Positions 10,801-23,200 of a stretch of 64,000 bases of DNA are shown here, one piece after another (the first letter of the stretch is position 1; each line of letters begins with the position of its first letter). The notes under the pieces were generated by a model. The model made no database searches, was not told the origin of the DNA, and saw nothing but the letters and a program-made list of their open reading frames with translations. A program made the translations under genes and the position numbers. The stretch covers positions 6,184,375 through 6,248,374 of the forward strand of contig JAKZAN010000002.1 in assembly GCA_023053545.1 (NCBI GenBank), in the 5' to 3' direction. Origin of the DNA: Lepidurus packardi (taxonomy: Eukaryota; Arthropoda; Branchiopoda; Notostraca; Triopsidae).

Positions 10801-13097
10801 CCTGAAACCACAGGCCAGCCTCCCAATTTTTCAAGAATATCTCGCAGTGGATCCAGGCCCAGAGCTTCTAACTGGGCTGCAAGGTTTCAACATCCCCCAC
10901 AAAAGGCAACAAAATCAAATCAACCTTAAATTCAAGTACAAAATTAACGAAAAACCTACATTTATTTAAGCAAGATTGGTAAAGATCCTTGACCAATTGG
11001 AAAGGCCCAGGTTCAGCTACATCATCCTTGGCAGGTACGTCAACTAAGGTACGTAGTTGTTCCAAGACTTTGTCGCTAATAAGCGAAAACGTTGTTACGG
11101 CAGATTGGTCATCAGGAATGGTTAACCGCTTCTGAAAGCCGCCACAAGCAAACGAGTAGAAATCGTTGCAGGGATCAACCGTGTCATCAATATTTTCCAG
11201 CAACTCCGCAGCTACAAAACAGTAAAACGTTTAACAATACGTCCCAACAGGAATACAATAAAAACCAAACCAAAAATAACTTCTCGCTGGAAGTGGGGGA
11301 AAGGGACTTGTCATTACCTGCCAAAACACAGCCTCTGGACTTGCAAATGTTTTCTTCCTTTTTTGGTCCATTTTCGCTTAGGTCGCTTGATGTTTGAGTA
11401 AACGCTGAAGAAGATACCAACGGTAAAAAAGCTGTTGGTGCCGCCTGATCGATATTTGAATTCCACTGACGGGCGTTGTAAACAATGGCAGCCAAAGCAA
11501 TAGCCAATCCAACCGCGACAAACAAAAATATGGTGGCAATTAAAGATAGGTGGCGTTCAGCTCGTGTTCTTCGGCTCCACCAGGGTCCCTTGGCTTTCCT
11601 ATACGGGGAGAAATGGGAACAAAAGAGACGCTGCAATGAAAAGACAACGTAAAGGAGCGTACAGGTTAATGCGAGCAGTCTGCTCTCGAAAAAAGTTTTA
11701 ATAAAAAATACCATATGTGCAATCGTTCCTTGCTCACTCTGAACCCAATGCGGACAATACCTCTCCCGTAGATCTTTCCTTATTTTCTCTTCGTTTTTAT
11801 TTTTTTGTGGGTTTGTTTTACCGTTATTTTATGTTATGTATGCTTTCGGCGAACAGCGTTCTCTATTTCTTTGTCAAATCATACATGCAAGAAGTGACAC
11901 TTATATTTACAGCAACGGTCTTTTTCTCTTTCTTCTAAAACGTTTCGAAGGTTTTCCTCACTTTTGAAACGTTTTATGGGGTTAAATGGGGGAAAAACTT
12001 TCGCTGCTACTTTCTAGGACGCGGTATAATTTAAGGTGAAGGGAATAATAAATCATGCCTAAAAACTGTCCAAAAATTAAAGTACTTTGAGCTCTTCCCT
12101 CCGCAAACTAATGAAGAAAGCAGTAAAGGTTTAAAATAAGCCCAATTAAACAAGGTATGAATAGATTATAGGTCCCTGCTCATTCCCTAACCGAAGTGCA
12201 TTTCTCGCACTCTTAATTAAGCTCTACTTCCAGTTTTCTCCGTTTTGTGTAGCTAAATTCGAGAACAACTTCCTTTTTTACTCTTACTTTAATTTCCTGG
12301 GTAATTTATGAATTAGTGAAACTGAAGCTTAAGTAAAAGTACAGGATGAGACAGAAAATGAAGCCTAAATGCTTCACAAATCGATAATGTTCGAAAATAA
12401 ATAGGTTAAAACTTCAAATTGTAAGTGAAGCTGTACAAATGTTCAAATTCTTCCGATCACGCGTATGGAAAATTCCTTTGTTAGTTTCCCAATAATACTA
12501 TGTATGCTCAGCACGCGTATATACAAAACCAAGGTCACCAACAAACACCTTAAACACAAGGTGATTCAACCTTTTGTTCCACACATTAGTTTGAATACCA
12601 TACAATAAGGTTACGTTAAAAAAATTAATCCTAAAATAAAGAAGATTTTTTAATTAAATTTACAATTCTTAATATTTAAGAATAAAACATATACATTTTA
12701 AACTATTCAAAATGTTTCGTATATCGACTGTGTTCCTAAATTAACTATCAATCTATTTATTACGAAATCTTTTTTCAAATTACTTTATCGATACTTTGCG
12801 AAACACAAACTTTCCATATCCTAGTAATTTTCATAACAGCCGCTAATAGGAAAATTTTACTGACAGATTATACATAAAAGAGTCACGAGTCAGAAATTGA
12901 ACATCCAGATTCGAACCTGTAAACAGCTAGACTCGGAAACTGCAAAAAGTGCAGCAATTACAAAATCTCACTAACTTCGCTTGTCCCACTGTTCACTAAG
13001 AAAGTAAGAGAATTTCTCAAATTCGGCGCAAATTTTGTACTTACATTTTAAGTGAGGAAGCTGCGTTCTCTTCGTGATGCTGTTTTCCATTCTCCAT
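7869..13097 (-). CDS. Neprilysin-like (M13) zinc metallopeptidase, type II membrane protein
   Basis: M13 peptidases cleave small extracellular peptides at the cell surface. Exons: 13045-13097, 11318-11598, 10960-11211, 10662-10876, 10393-10572, 10109-10326, 9874-10032, 9491-9634, 9334-9430, 8994-9281, 8136-8422, 7869-8079. Phases carry throughout and give 794 aa. The cytoplasmic tail MENGKQHHEENAASSLKM is split within its last Met codon; a single membrane anchor follows at about residues 34-55 (LIATIFLFVAVGLAIALAAI). The M13 N-domain starts at VDPCNDFYSFACGGF. Active-site motifs are complete: NAYY substrate-binding motif at about 579-582, HELTH zinc site at about 620-624 within VIGHELTHGFDDQ, and GENIADNGG with the third zinc ligand Glu near 682. 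The protein ends in CAVW, the family's C-terminal CxxW. The 11599-13044 intron is the only long one. It looks fully functional. The subfamily member cannot be named from this sequence alone. Confidence 0.95.
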
Positions 13098-16000
13098 CTC
13101 CCTTTCCTTGCCTGGTGACCGGCCCTAAGCAAGAGCTGTACACGACTGCCACAATTCCCAATCTCGTCGCTCCATAAAGACCAAGTTATCAACGTTGGTA
13201 AACAGAAAACGGTGTCGAATCCTCCCTTCTTTTCCACCCATTGGGTCCCCATTACAACACCTATGAGAAGAGAACAAAAGAGAAAGGTAATTCAGAAAAT
13301 GAGTTCACGACTAAACCTTCAAAAATGTTCTTAATTGTTTTCTTTTTTAAGGATAGAGTTTTGGACCTTTACCAAGCGTTTTTCTAGGGATCACGCGATG
13401 AATGCGTAAAAGCATAAAAACGCAACAAAGGCATAGTCAGGCACTAAAAGAGAAGACTATACCTGCTATGTATGCTCTCCAGGGATAACGGCAAAAAATT
13501 CAATTTTTTCAAGATTCAAGGTTATTGAACTCAACTGACCTATCCCGTACGAATCTAATGTTTGGTACGTTGTGATCTCAGAAAACCGGTCTTTCCGGTG
13601 AAATTGGTGAAGCTTTGATTGGCTGCTGGTCTTTGATTTCTACGCGATTGGGAAAAGGAAAAAGCGCTTTTGCTTTTTTACCTGTGTTAACTAGAGTAGC
13701 TCTCCTACAAACGTGATCTTGATGACCTGGACCACAAACCTGTTTTTGTTTTATCACAGTAGATCAGGTTTTATCGTCCATCATGTGCCGCACTTGGTTT
13801 CTGCTCAAGATGAAAGGACCGTTAGACGGATCCCAAAAGACAGAAGCGTGCTATTTTTATACTAAAAGGCATCCATATTCACAGCAATAAATCGTGGGAA
13901 ACTATTGGGGCAGGTTAAAGTGCCTGATTGGACAAATAGGAGTAAGAAAGATGACCTATTTTCTTTTCCTATACTAAGGTGGCTTAGGTACAACAACCAA
14001 CTTTCCATATGCAAATTTTTGGTAGTTCTTTACTTCCAATAGGAGGTTACAAAAGGCTTATAATTCGTTCTTCTCTCTTTTTTAAAAAAGAAGAGAAAAT
14101 AGGGCATAGTCTATTCGATGTTAGGTAACATTAACACATAGAAAAGAACTGGGAAACTCCCTAACTTTCCAAGTGCTTAACCTCTTTCATTCTGTAACTT
14201 TTTGCAAGTTTGTTGTTGCTTATAATACAACGGATGTAAGCCACTTATTGTCGCTTTACCACGAAGTTTTCGCTACAGCACGAAAAGCTTCCTGTTTGTG
14301 AATAGTAAACAACACACCCAATCGCTAACAGATAAGGTACAGTATTTATTCGCATTCCACGCGTGTCGTACCTTAAATACACTGAAATTACTTAATTACA
14401 ATAAATTATTTAATTACACTGAAATGAAGGCCAGATATAAAATTCGACTACAATATATCCCTACGATTACGAAAACTATATACATTTCAATATGTACTTC
14501 GCCTTCTTATCGGTGATAAAATCTATCAGTTATCTACTTCTAATGTTGAAAGGTCCGACTGAACTACGGAAGCTGAGTTTGCTGGCTCCTATATTCTTAT
14601 TTTCTGGAAAGATGACCAGTTTCGAGAGGGAATTAGTCCCCGCAAAATTCGCATCACTATAAAGGGCCGTAGGCTGTAGCGTGAGTCTACTGGGTCACAC
14701 TACACTTCTTTGTAATTGTTTGTCTACGCCAAGTCCATGAGACCGGCCCTCACAAAACTTTCTATGTTTACTTATTACGGCACACCGCATCTTATTCCAA
14801 CACATTGCATAACGAATCAACCTTTGTTTTCCTACGAGAACACATGGCCCTATCCGTACTCCATAGATCGGCTGCTGCAAACCGCTTCAAGACGGTTGCG
14901 TGGTCAGCTGTGTTTTGGATAGCTCACAGCTTCGCATTTTTTCCCTTAGTTTCTACCTTTTAACGCAAACGAAGCACTTGAGAAAAAATGAGCCAGTTGC
15001 TCCTTTTTTTTTATCTAATCTGACTTAAATAAACTAACTTGACTAAACCTAACATAACTTAAATTTTATAATTCATGTAAACCTAATTGACGTACATTTA
15101 GTAGCTCAACGTGATAATACAGTAAAAGGCCACCTTAAAACAAAATTAACTTTTCAATTAAATATACATATGTTAAGTTAAGCTAATGTTACTGAGTTTT
15201 CGGACTCCTCGTGGTTTCAGAGAAAACTCAAGAGTGTAAGTAAAGAAATGGTCATTCTTACTCCTTAATGTTCGGCTAAGTTCTGCTGTAATAATCTGTC
15301 TAATCGTCTTCATGATTCATGAAGGAAGCGTTGTAACTCTCGAAAAGACAGCCTTGATAGTCATTTTAACTAAGCACTATTTTTGTGCAAATTGTATGTT
15401 GAATAAATTTCTCTTGATATTTTTTTTCTGATAGAGAACTGACAAGCAAGTACTATGCATTATGTAGGTAAATCTGTTTTTTTTTTTTATATTTGTGTAC
15501 AAAGCTTAACGTGCACTACTGTATGTCTATTCAGAGTGCCCCGACATTTTTGTTTGCCACGGCTGGATTTGTACTGGATCAAATTTGGCCTAGGGCACTG
15601 ACGCCACGGTACAACAATGTATTTTGTATTACAGACCAAATGAAGAGTTCTGGCTGAAGAGCTCCTATGTCAATTACGCATAGTGAGTACTAATTATTAA
15701 GCGGAAATTATTATTGCATACGTGATGGAAAAGCTAGTGCCTTTACCTATGAGCGCATCGAAAATCGATTCCCCGATTCATAGGGGCGACACCATTACCT
15801 TTACTTTCAATGCTCGAATAAGTCCATAGGTGCAAGCTCAATTTACAAGCTCAATAAACAAATTACTTTTCCACTTTTTCCTTTTCCCAGTGACTTTCGG
15901 GTTGCAGCAAGCGTTACCCACACAGTCCGAACCGCCTAGTGCGGTTCCACTGCCGCTTTGCCAGGGGAATGGGCTCTCGGCTGCTACGCTGAACCGAAAC

Positions 16001-16451
16001 TAGCAGAAAGGCTCTAAGGCGCGGGTCTCGGCCTGGCAGGACGGCAAGCTACGTCTATCGCGCGAAGAAAAGTCATGATTTTATTATTGATTTTTTAAAT
16101 CAACCAAGGCACTTACAGACTTACTTGAGCATTCAAAATAAATAACAATTATATGATCCCTAAGAATCGGGAAATCGAATTTCGACGCGCTCACAGGTGA
16201 CTCTTCAGCCAGCTGTCCCCCAATATTATAAAGGTAGGGAATTTGAAATTCGGAGGGTCCTATTCCCCTAAATAACTAATTACTCAGTTAATATGCATAA
16301 CTGATACAGGGGTTCTTCAGCCGGAACAGTTCCTTTGGTCTGTTCCATAACACATTCTGTAATTTTTAGACCTTTAAGCACTACTTACTATTATTATCCA
16401 AGCAATAAAATTTAAACTATACAAACCTTTAAAAGACCACTGTTCGAGGAA
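13098..16451. other. Intergenic stretch upstream of neprilysin
   Basis: This should contain the neprilysin promoter. I found no coding exon with supporting motifs. A GC-richer island at about 15890-16065 stands out from its AT-rich surroundings and has a perfect 7-bp hairpin. Confidence 0.4.
15929..15947 (+). other. Perfect 7-bp hairpin inside a GC-rich non-coding island
   Basis: GAACCGC-CTAGT-GCGGTTC forms a perfect stem with a 5-nt loop. The surrounding 170 bp are markedly more GC-rich than the flanks and have no sensible reading frame. It could be a structured RNA, a decayed repeat or a regulatory island. I recognise no RNA family. Confidence 0.5.
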
Positions 16452-16850
16452 CACAGCTAAAACAGCGCGAAATTTTGCGAGCGATGAGCGCAGTTGCTCG
16501 TTTCATAAATTTGCGAGCGCAAACGAAATGAGCGCACGCTTGCGACTGCTACGCTAAGGTCGAATTTCCATACTTTATGCCAAGTATCTATTGGCTCTTA
16601 TTATTTCGTTTATTGTGTATTACCATGCTCTGGCTTGGTGTTCGACGTGCAGTATTTTCTTTTGCTGCGAGATCGCAAGGGATAGCAAAAAAATAGGGTA
16701 AAACTGCCCCCACGCAAAATAAAGCAAACTGAAATGTTTGACGGTTCATTCTCTAGATGGCATGAATGCTAACGAGCGCGCTTTTTTAAAAAAAAAATGC
16801 GAGCGGAGACCGGGCGCGCTCGCTGAAAAAACGAGCAGTTTTTAGCTCTG
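16452..16850. mobile_element. hAT-type MITE (non-autonomous DNA transposon), 399 bp
   Basis: The two ends are imperfect inverted repeats: the left begins CACAGCTAAAACAGC and the right, read inward on the other strand, begins CAGAGCTAAAAACTGC. Similarity continues for about 30 bp to a shared GCGAGCG. Flanking 8-mers are TCGAGGAA (16444-16451) and CCGCGGAA (16851-16858), matching at 6 of 8 positions, as expected for an aged 8-bp hAT target-site duplication. Sub-terminal CGAGC/GCTCG motifs recur on both sides, also a hAT trait. There is no coding capacity. Confidence 0.6.
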
Positions 16851-16858
16851 CCGCGGAA

Positions 16859-17253
16859 TATATGCACTTATAATTTTCTGCAACGAATAGCTCACTGCAG
16901 AAATCCTGTCGCAATTTTTATGTATGCAGCTTGCAGAATCTTAGTAACAAATTACATAATATACCGGCTACACATTTCGTCATACAGAAAATGACTAGAA
17001 AGCATGTCTAGTTCAACAAGGGCAGCCTTCCATATTCAGAATGGTCAAACCGCCAAGGACTGTTTCCTTTAGCAGAAAAACAACCTAGAGGCTTCGACAA
17101 CAGGTACAAAATGTGTGGCAGGAATAACACACCTAACGAAATCAGTCACGGCCCAACCAAAAAATGGATTGGAAGACAGCAGCGTACTCGAAATAGATGC
17201 AGACAGATTGGGAACTCAATTGACAAAGGTAAACGCAATAAATAAATACCATA
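16859..17253. other. Gap between the MITE and the Dbs stop codon
   Basis: Presumed 3' UTR of the Dbs gene. I found no clear AATAAA signal on the minus strand. Confidence 0.3.
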
Positions 17254-20200
17254 TCACCCCACTAATTCATGCTCCATACCGCTATCCTGACTACTAAGAG
17301 AAGGTGTTCCTGAACTCAAAGGTTTCTTAGATAGCATAGGTTCCAAATATGCAGACGGTGCCCATCCTTCCTGTGAAGATGGTGCTCCTCCTAAATTTCA
17401 TTCAAGACGAGATTATGACAGTCTCATAAAATGACTTTCATAATTACCTAGAATACGGACGAACCACCATCCAGCACATCCCACGCGAACTAGTTCGACA
17501 AGATCAGCTTCACGCAGGGTGGCTTCTCCAGGACCCAAGGGTGCATAATCTGCCAGTACCACATATCGACGAGGTATAGGCTAAAGCACACATGGTTAGA
17601 TTAAAGGTTACGGGTCTAAAATACATTGATGGCAAGTTACCTCAGACCGATCCAAGAAAGGTTCTCCTCCATCATCATCACTCAAGGAGAAGTCTGTGCT
17701 CCAGCCTTCTTCTTCTTCATAAGGTGTGCTCGATGTCGTATAACTAGTTACGTGGCTGCATTCCGTGGTAGCAGCCCGGACTAGTCTTGTATTATTAGGG
17801 GTATTTGATTCATTAGCAGATCCTGTGTCGGAGTTGGTAACAGATCCATTGCTCTCTGCCACAGAAGATCGGTCACCGGCACTGCTCACCCCACTACTCG
17901 ACGTACTGCCGTATTCCCATGATGACGTTTGTCGAAGAAATCTAAGAAAGTCTTGGAATCAAAACACCATAATTGTTAGAAAAATACTATTACTTATGTC
18001 CATTGGGTGAAACGACAGCGGTATTAGACGCCTGGGAAGTCAAGTTATTGCGGCCGTTATTAGGAGCCAATCCGCTACGAGTGGTAAGGCTAGGTAAGGT
18101 AAACACGCCTTTGGATTGTCCTTTGAGTTGCTGAAATTGCGAAAACAGCACACGTTTCACTTCGCAAACCCAAGTTTCCTTAACGTCGCGAGCAGGTGCT
18201 TGTAAAACCCATACTTCCTGCCGTCCTTGCAACCATAACTCAAACTTACGCGCATCGCTTCCTCTACCGCTATGCACCGTTTCCGTTAAACCCACTTCGG
18301 ACATCTAAGCAACGTAAAGGGAAGACAAATACAATTAACCCATAACCACAAAGGGAAGATTTTAAGGGGGAAACATTACTTTTAAATGATGCTTGAATTG
18401 GTATGTGGCCTTGTCAGGATCTTTGCCTACTCTTTTGCAAAAGAGGACTGCTTTCTCGTACAAAAACACGTGTCTTTGCATTGACTTCAGGCGAAGCTCC
18501 TTTAAACGGTCTTTTTTGCCTTCTTTTTTACCTTCTGGCCACATATTAAAGCTGCCTTGCAGTAACAAGCGTCCCAAATCAGCCAAGCTTCCCTGCACAC
18601 CAAGAAAACATTTACTATAGCGTCCCCAACAACCGCTTGGTTGAACTAGCAATTACGACTTAAAACTTACATTGTAACCTGTAATTGCCACTTGATGCAT
18701 ACTATCATTGACGCAACGCAGAACAGCTAACATACAATCCAAAGCGGATTGCAATTCAGGGCAGTGATCGTCTTCATCGGAATATTTGATGAGATCCTTA
18801 GAAAACACAAGGCGCAAATTCATTAACAACATGTTTATACGTATAAAAGGGATTGTGGAATACTCGACGTACTTTGAGCAATAATTGGTACTTCGTAATG
18901 CGTTGGACCGGTTTGAGCAAGTACGCTCCTAAGGGCAGCTTGTGTCCCAATCGCATTTGGCATTCACGCAAAAAGCCATTCTGCTGTTCGTTTACACTCT
19001 TGCGCAGCTCTTCCGATTGCGGAATACTCTGGCAGTAGTAGCTATACAAGGAGTGGAATTTTTCTTTCTGAAAAGCAAAAAGCACGAAACATTCAATCTC
19101 CGCCAATTCAGCTCAACCAAAAAAAAAAAGAAAAAAAAAGGTCGATACAAAATGTGGACAAAAAAACAGCCACCTACCCTTTCAGCGAAGCACACAGCCA
19201 CAAGCTGCGGACTCGTAATGCACTTTTCCAAATCCGCTAGAAACACGCGCTGATGAAACTCGTACAGTTCATCCAAATTGCCGAACAAAACGTCTTCCTT
19301 GCCCAATAAGGCCACTGGAATCTTATTTTGCTGGTCTGGGTTTATCAATTCATCTCGATACCCCTAAAGGATGCAACATGATCCACGATAGTCAGAGAAC
19401 TATCGTACTCTAGCCAAATAAATAAATACGAACTTTCAATATAATGCCGATTTCAGAAACGTATAAGCGTTCCGTATCCAATAACTCCGCTAAGACGTGA
19501 CCTCTTTTTACACGAATCAAATCAGGATCTCGACTGGAAGTAGATCCATCTCCGGAATCCGAAGCTGTGCTTGTTCGTTTATTCTGTACTTCCTTGACCT
19601 AAACGTACAAGAAGTTACGTCTTTTTTTTTCCTTGCTTTACACAAACCAAGTAAGACCGCGGTAGTGGGGAATGCTCGTAAGTGTTGTTATAGAAGTTAA
19701 ATGGGTGCCAAAAACCAAATCCTTTTATTACCGCATGCTATAAATTTGCCAACCAATAAATAAACCAACCAAAACTTAAACCAAAAAGGCGTAAAAGGAG
19801 TCAAACAAGGATAAAAGAAATGGACGGAGATAGTAAGAAAGTCGGATGGGAGATTGTCAATTGAACTAGAATACCGTACATATAAATATAGACCAACAAT
19901 TTAGCTAACCTGCGTGGCTGTAACGGTATTGTTGACTTCAGGATTTACCGTTTGCACGGGTCGAGGTGATCGTACAGCCAGTTTTCGTAAACTGAACGTA
20001 CGCTTTTCGCACATAACTTGGACGTCTTCAATACGCTTTAACACCTGACAGTGCAACAAGCAAAAAAAAATATATAAACTTTCTGGTTATAAATCAACAT
20101 CAACGGGGACTTTCGACACATGCACATTATTCAACACAAGTGTGCAAAGGTAGTGGCTAAATGATTATTGACGGATCGTCTGGAGCTTGAGTTCCTGTCG

Positions 20201-23200
20201 GCGCTTTTCAAGTCGTACAGTAATGTCATCTACTCTGCACAGAAGCTACAATAGGAAATAAATAAGCGGTCGAATCATTAGAAACAGCCAAGCTCAAAAG
20301 GTGCTGCATCTTTATATTACAAGACCATGTGTATCATCTTTAATTTATGTATAAAATGCAAAACCTGTTATCAAGGCAAACAAGTTTCAAGAGATGCTTA
20401 CCTGATGAATCAGAGCTTTGGTATCGAGTGTGATGAGATCCTGGAATAGCGTGCGGAATTCTCGGGGGTTGTGGAGCTTAAAGCTACAAGCGGTGGCGAG
20501 AAACGTTTCGATTTCCGCCAAAGCTTGCTCGGCGTACTCCACAGAGGTGCACTTCTCCATTTGCTGCGAGGCTAGCAAATCAACACCTTCCGCGCACCAC
20601 CGGTTCGCCTTTATTCCAACGCGGGAGATGATAAATAATGCAACCACGAATCATTGATAAGTACCTTATCGATGCGGTCATGCAAATCGCGAGCTTTATG
20701 TAAAGTTTCGAGCTTCTTGGTCAGCTGCTCGCGATACGACTGGCACATCCGCTGCAATTCAATACTCTTGGGTCGAATGGAGTCTAACAAGGTAGGAGCT
20801 TGGGCATACTCGGCCATTAATTTGGTAGCTTCCAAGTAGAGATCCTCTGCCCGATTCACGTCATCCTGGAACAAAACCCACGAGAAAATCTAATTAGTTT
20901 TATTTCTCAAAACGAAACGCAATCTGTACCTGGCATTGGGTTTTGAAATTCAATGCGTCTTGAATGAGAGTATCGATCCTGATTAAGGAATCCCCTGTAT
21001 CCACCACATCCGAGAGTTCTTTCATGTTGGCATCGAAACAAACCTGAAAACCCAATATGCATTAAGGACGAGAGCAAAAAAATAAACAAAAGAGGAGCAG
21101 ATGGAGAGCTTTTAACCAAGTACCTGTAACTCACGAAAGTCTAACTCAAAGCGCCGTAACTGTAAGCATTGCTCTAACTGGGTCTTGTGATGGTGCCAGA
21201 AATTGTCGATTGTGCGGTCGGTTTCATCCATCTGAATCAGTAGTCTGCACACAGAAAGACCAGTCATCATGTTAGAAAATCTTTTCCTCAACTGCTAAGA
21301 AAGAACCAGTTTAATTCCTACCTCTCCACAGCCGTGATGTTAACTAATTGACTCGGGAACGGTTCATAGCTGGGTCCAACACCAGCCCCCAAAGGCTGTC
21401 GCATTAGTTGCAACAAAGTTTCACCTTGTCGACAAGCACTCTTCAAATCCTCCTTTAAAACCACGTATTCATGACCCTAAACGATACCCCAGAAACACGT
21501 CCTTTTGTGTAAGCACCGGTACTCTATGAGCCAATTTAGAGAACTACCTGTGTCGCCAATAACTGTTCGGTGGATGAAACATCATTGGGCAACTCTGTAT
21601 CTTGCAATTTTCGAGAAAACTTGCGCAAGGCAGCCGATAAGTCGTTGGTATTTACCGAGAAGTTCTCCACCGCCTTAAGAGGAAAGAACAGTTAAGAACA
21701 AAATTTTTGGTTGCTCCAGCTCGAACTTACAACTCTTGTTTCAATCCAGTCAACGTGGTCATAGCATAAATAACCTCCCAAGTCTGGCGTAAGCTGAGAT
21801 GGGTCGATGCGATGATGAAGCTCCTCTAAGCAATTGCAAACTATCACCTAAACCAACAAAACCCCAGCATTTTAGCTTCAAGAATTTTCTTCTTTTTATA
21901 GAAAGATAAAAAGAACTGAAGCTTTACCCGAAACTTGAAATCCTCTTTGAAAAATTTGTTGCTAACTTCCGAAATGGCTTTTTGCAATAAGCCGGAAGGT
22001 CTGAGCACATACGCTGTTGTTATCAACCCCGGAAAGAAATGAGAGATTCTTAATAATGTAGCTTTGACTGAATTCCACCGGTCTGTTCGTCTATCTATGA
22101 CTAATACAAAGCCCAAATCCGCATCTTGCAATCTAACACAGTGACAAAGAATGAAAAAAAAAAAACGAAATTAGGACTGGCTAGAGGAGCAAAGATTCTA
22201 AAAGTTTTAAAATTGTTACGCTGGGACGGATGTGAGGTAAATCATCATTTTCCGGTAATCTTCTTCAGCAAGCGAAATCAAATTGCCTCGGTCAGGGAAG
22301 TTAAGTATAGGACATCCTTCTCGTGACCGACCACCTACTCAAATAGTACATATTACATTTCGCCGCGTTTCAAGCATGTACAAACTAGTCCAATAATCGC
22401 TTCGCAAAACGTACCTGTAACTACCGCATATTGACATCTCAACAACTGGACTACGTCACGCACACTTACTCCTTCGGAGTGCTCATCCATGACATCATCT
22501 GGAATTCAAAGAAAAACACTTCATTAAGCTCGAATAGTTTGACCACAAAGAAAACAAGGAAACATAAAGGCTCATCAAAAAGAAGAAATTCAAACAAATT
22601 TCAAGCGAACTTTGAATGAGTTGTGGTTTCTTCGACCTGTGAAACGCCTTACACGATAGCTTCCAGGAATTCAACCTTTAAGCTTCCTTTCTTTTGTTTT
22701 TTCCTTATCAACAGATACGTGCACGGAATGTTTAAAGTTATATTCCTTCAAACCACTTTTATGAGGCGGAAGTGAACCACTTCCATTCTCATTCAGAAAC
22801 CAAGCAAATTAGACTCACGTTTAGAAAACTCCCAACAGAAAAGAAGATGAACCCAAGTGCAAGGGCCGTAACGTAAGGTTTTTGTTGGGCACTGAACTCT
22901 GTAGTAGACTCTCTAGAGTTGAGCTTGAAACTGCCGTGCTGTGCCAGCCACACCTGCCTCACATGTTTTGTTTCTACCTGCCCTTCCCCTTGGCCTGTTG
23001 CGATCGAACTAATTGACGGCAGAGGAAGGGTCGGAAACATAGCGTATGTTCCTTCTACTTTTTCTTTGTAATGACTAGACCGTGGCCCAGACATACTTAT
23101 AAACTCGACGTCGACGTCCCTGTACAGTACATGCTGCATGCACGAAGCTTATTATGTATGGGCGAATATTGTAACTCCTATTCATTTTGCCCGTGTACGG

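Noticed and set aside
12905-12925. Reverse-strand GGTTCGAATC B-box match
   Set aside because: No matching A box or stems at the right distance; probably chance or an old relic.
17254-17390. Possible PDZ-binding C-terminus of Dbs that could link it to the neighbouring PDZ scaffold
   Set aside because: The protein ends in ELVG, which is not a standard PDZ ligand; no sequence evidence for interaction.
22789-23139. Minus-strand frame of 116 codons with a hydrophobic end, next to the Dbs 5' exon
   Set aside because: It has a good GTGAGT donor but ends in phase 0, which does not fit the phase-1 Dbs acceptor, and shows no recognisable domain.
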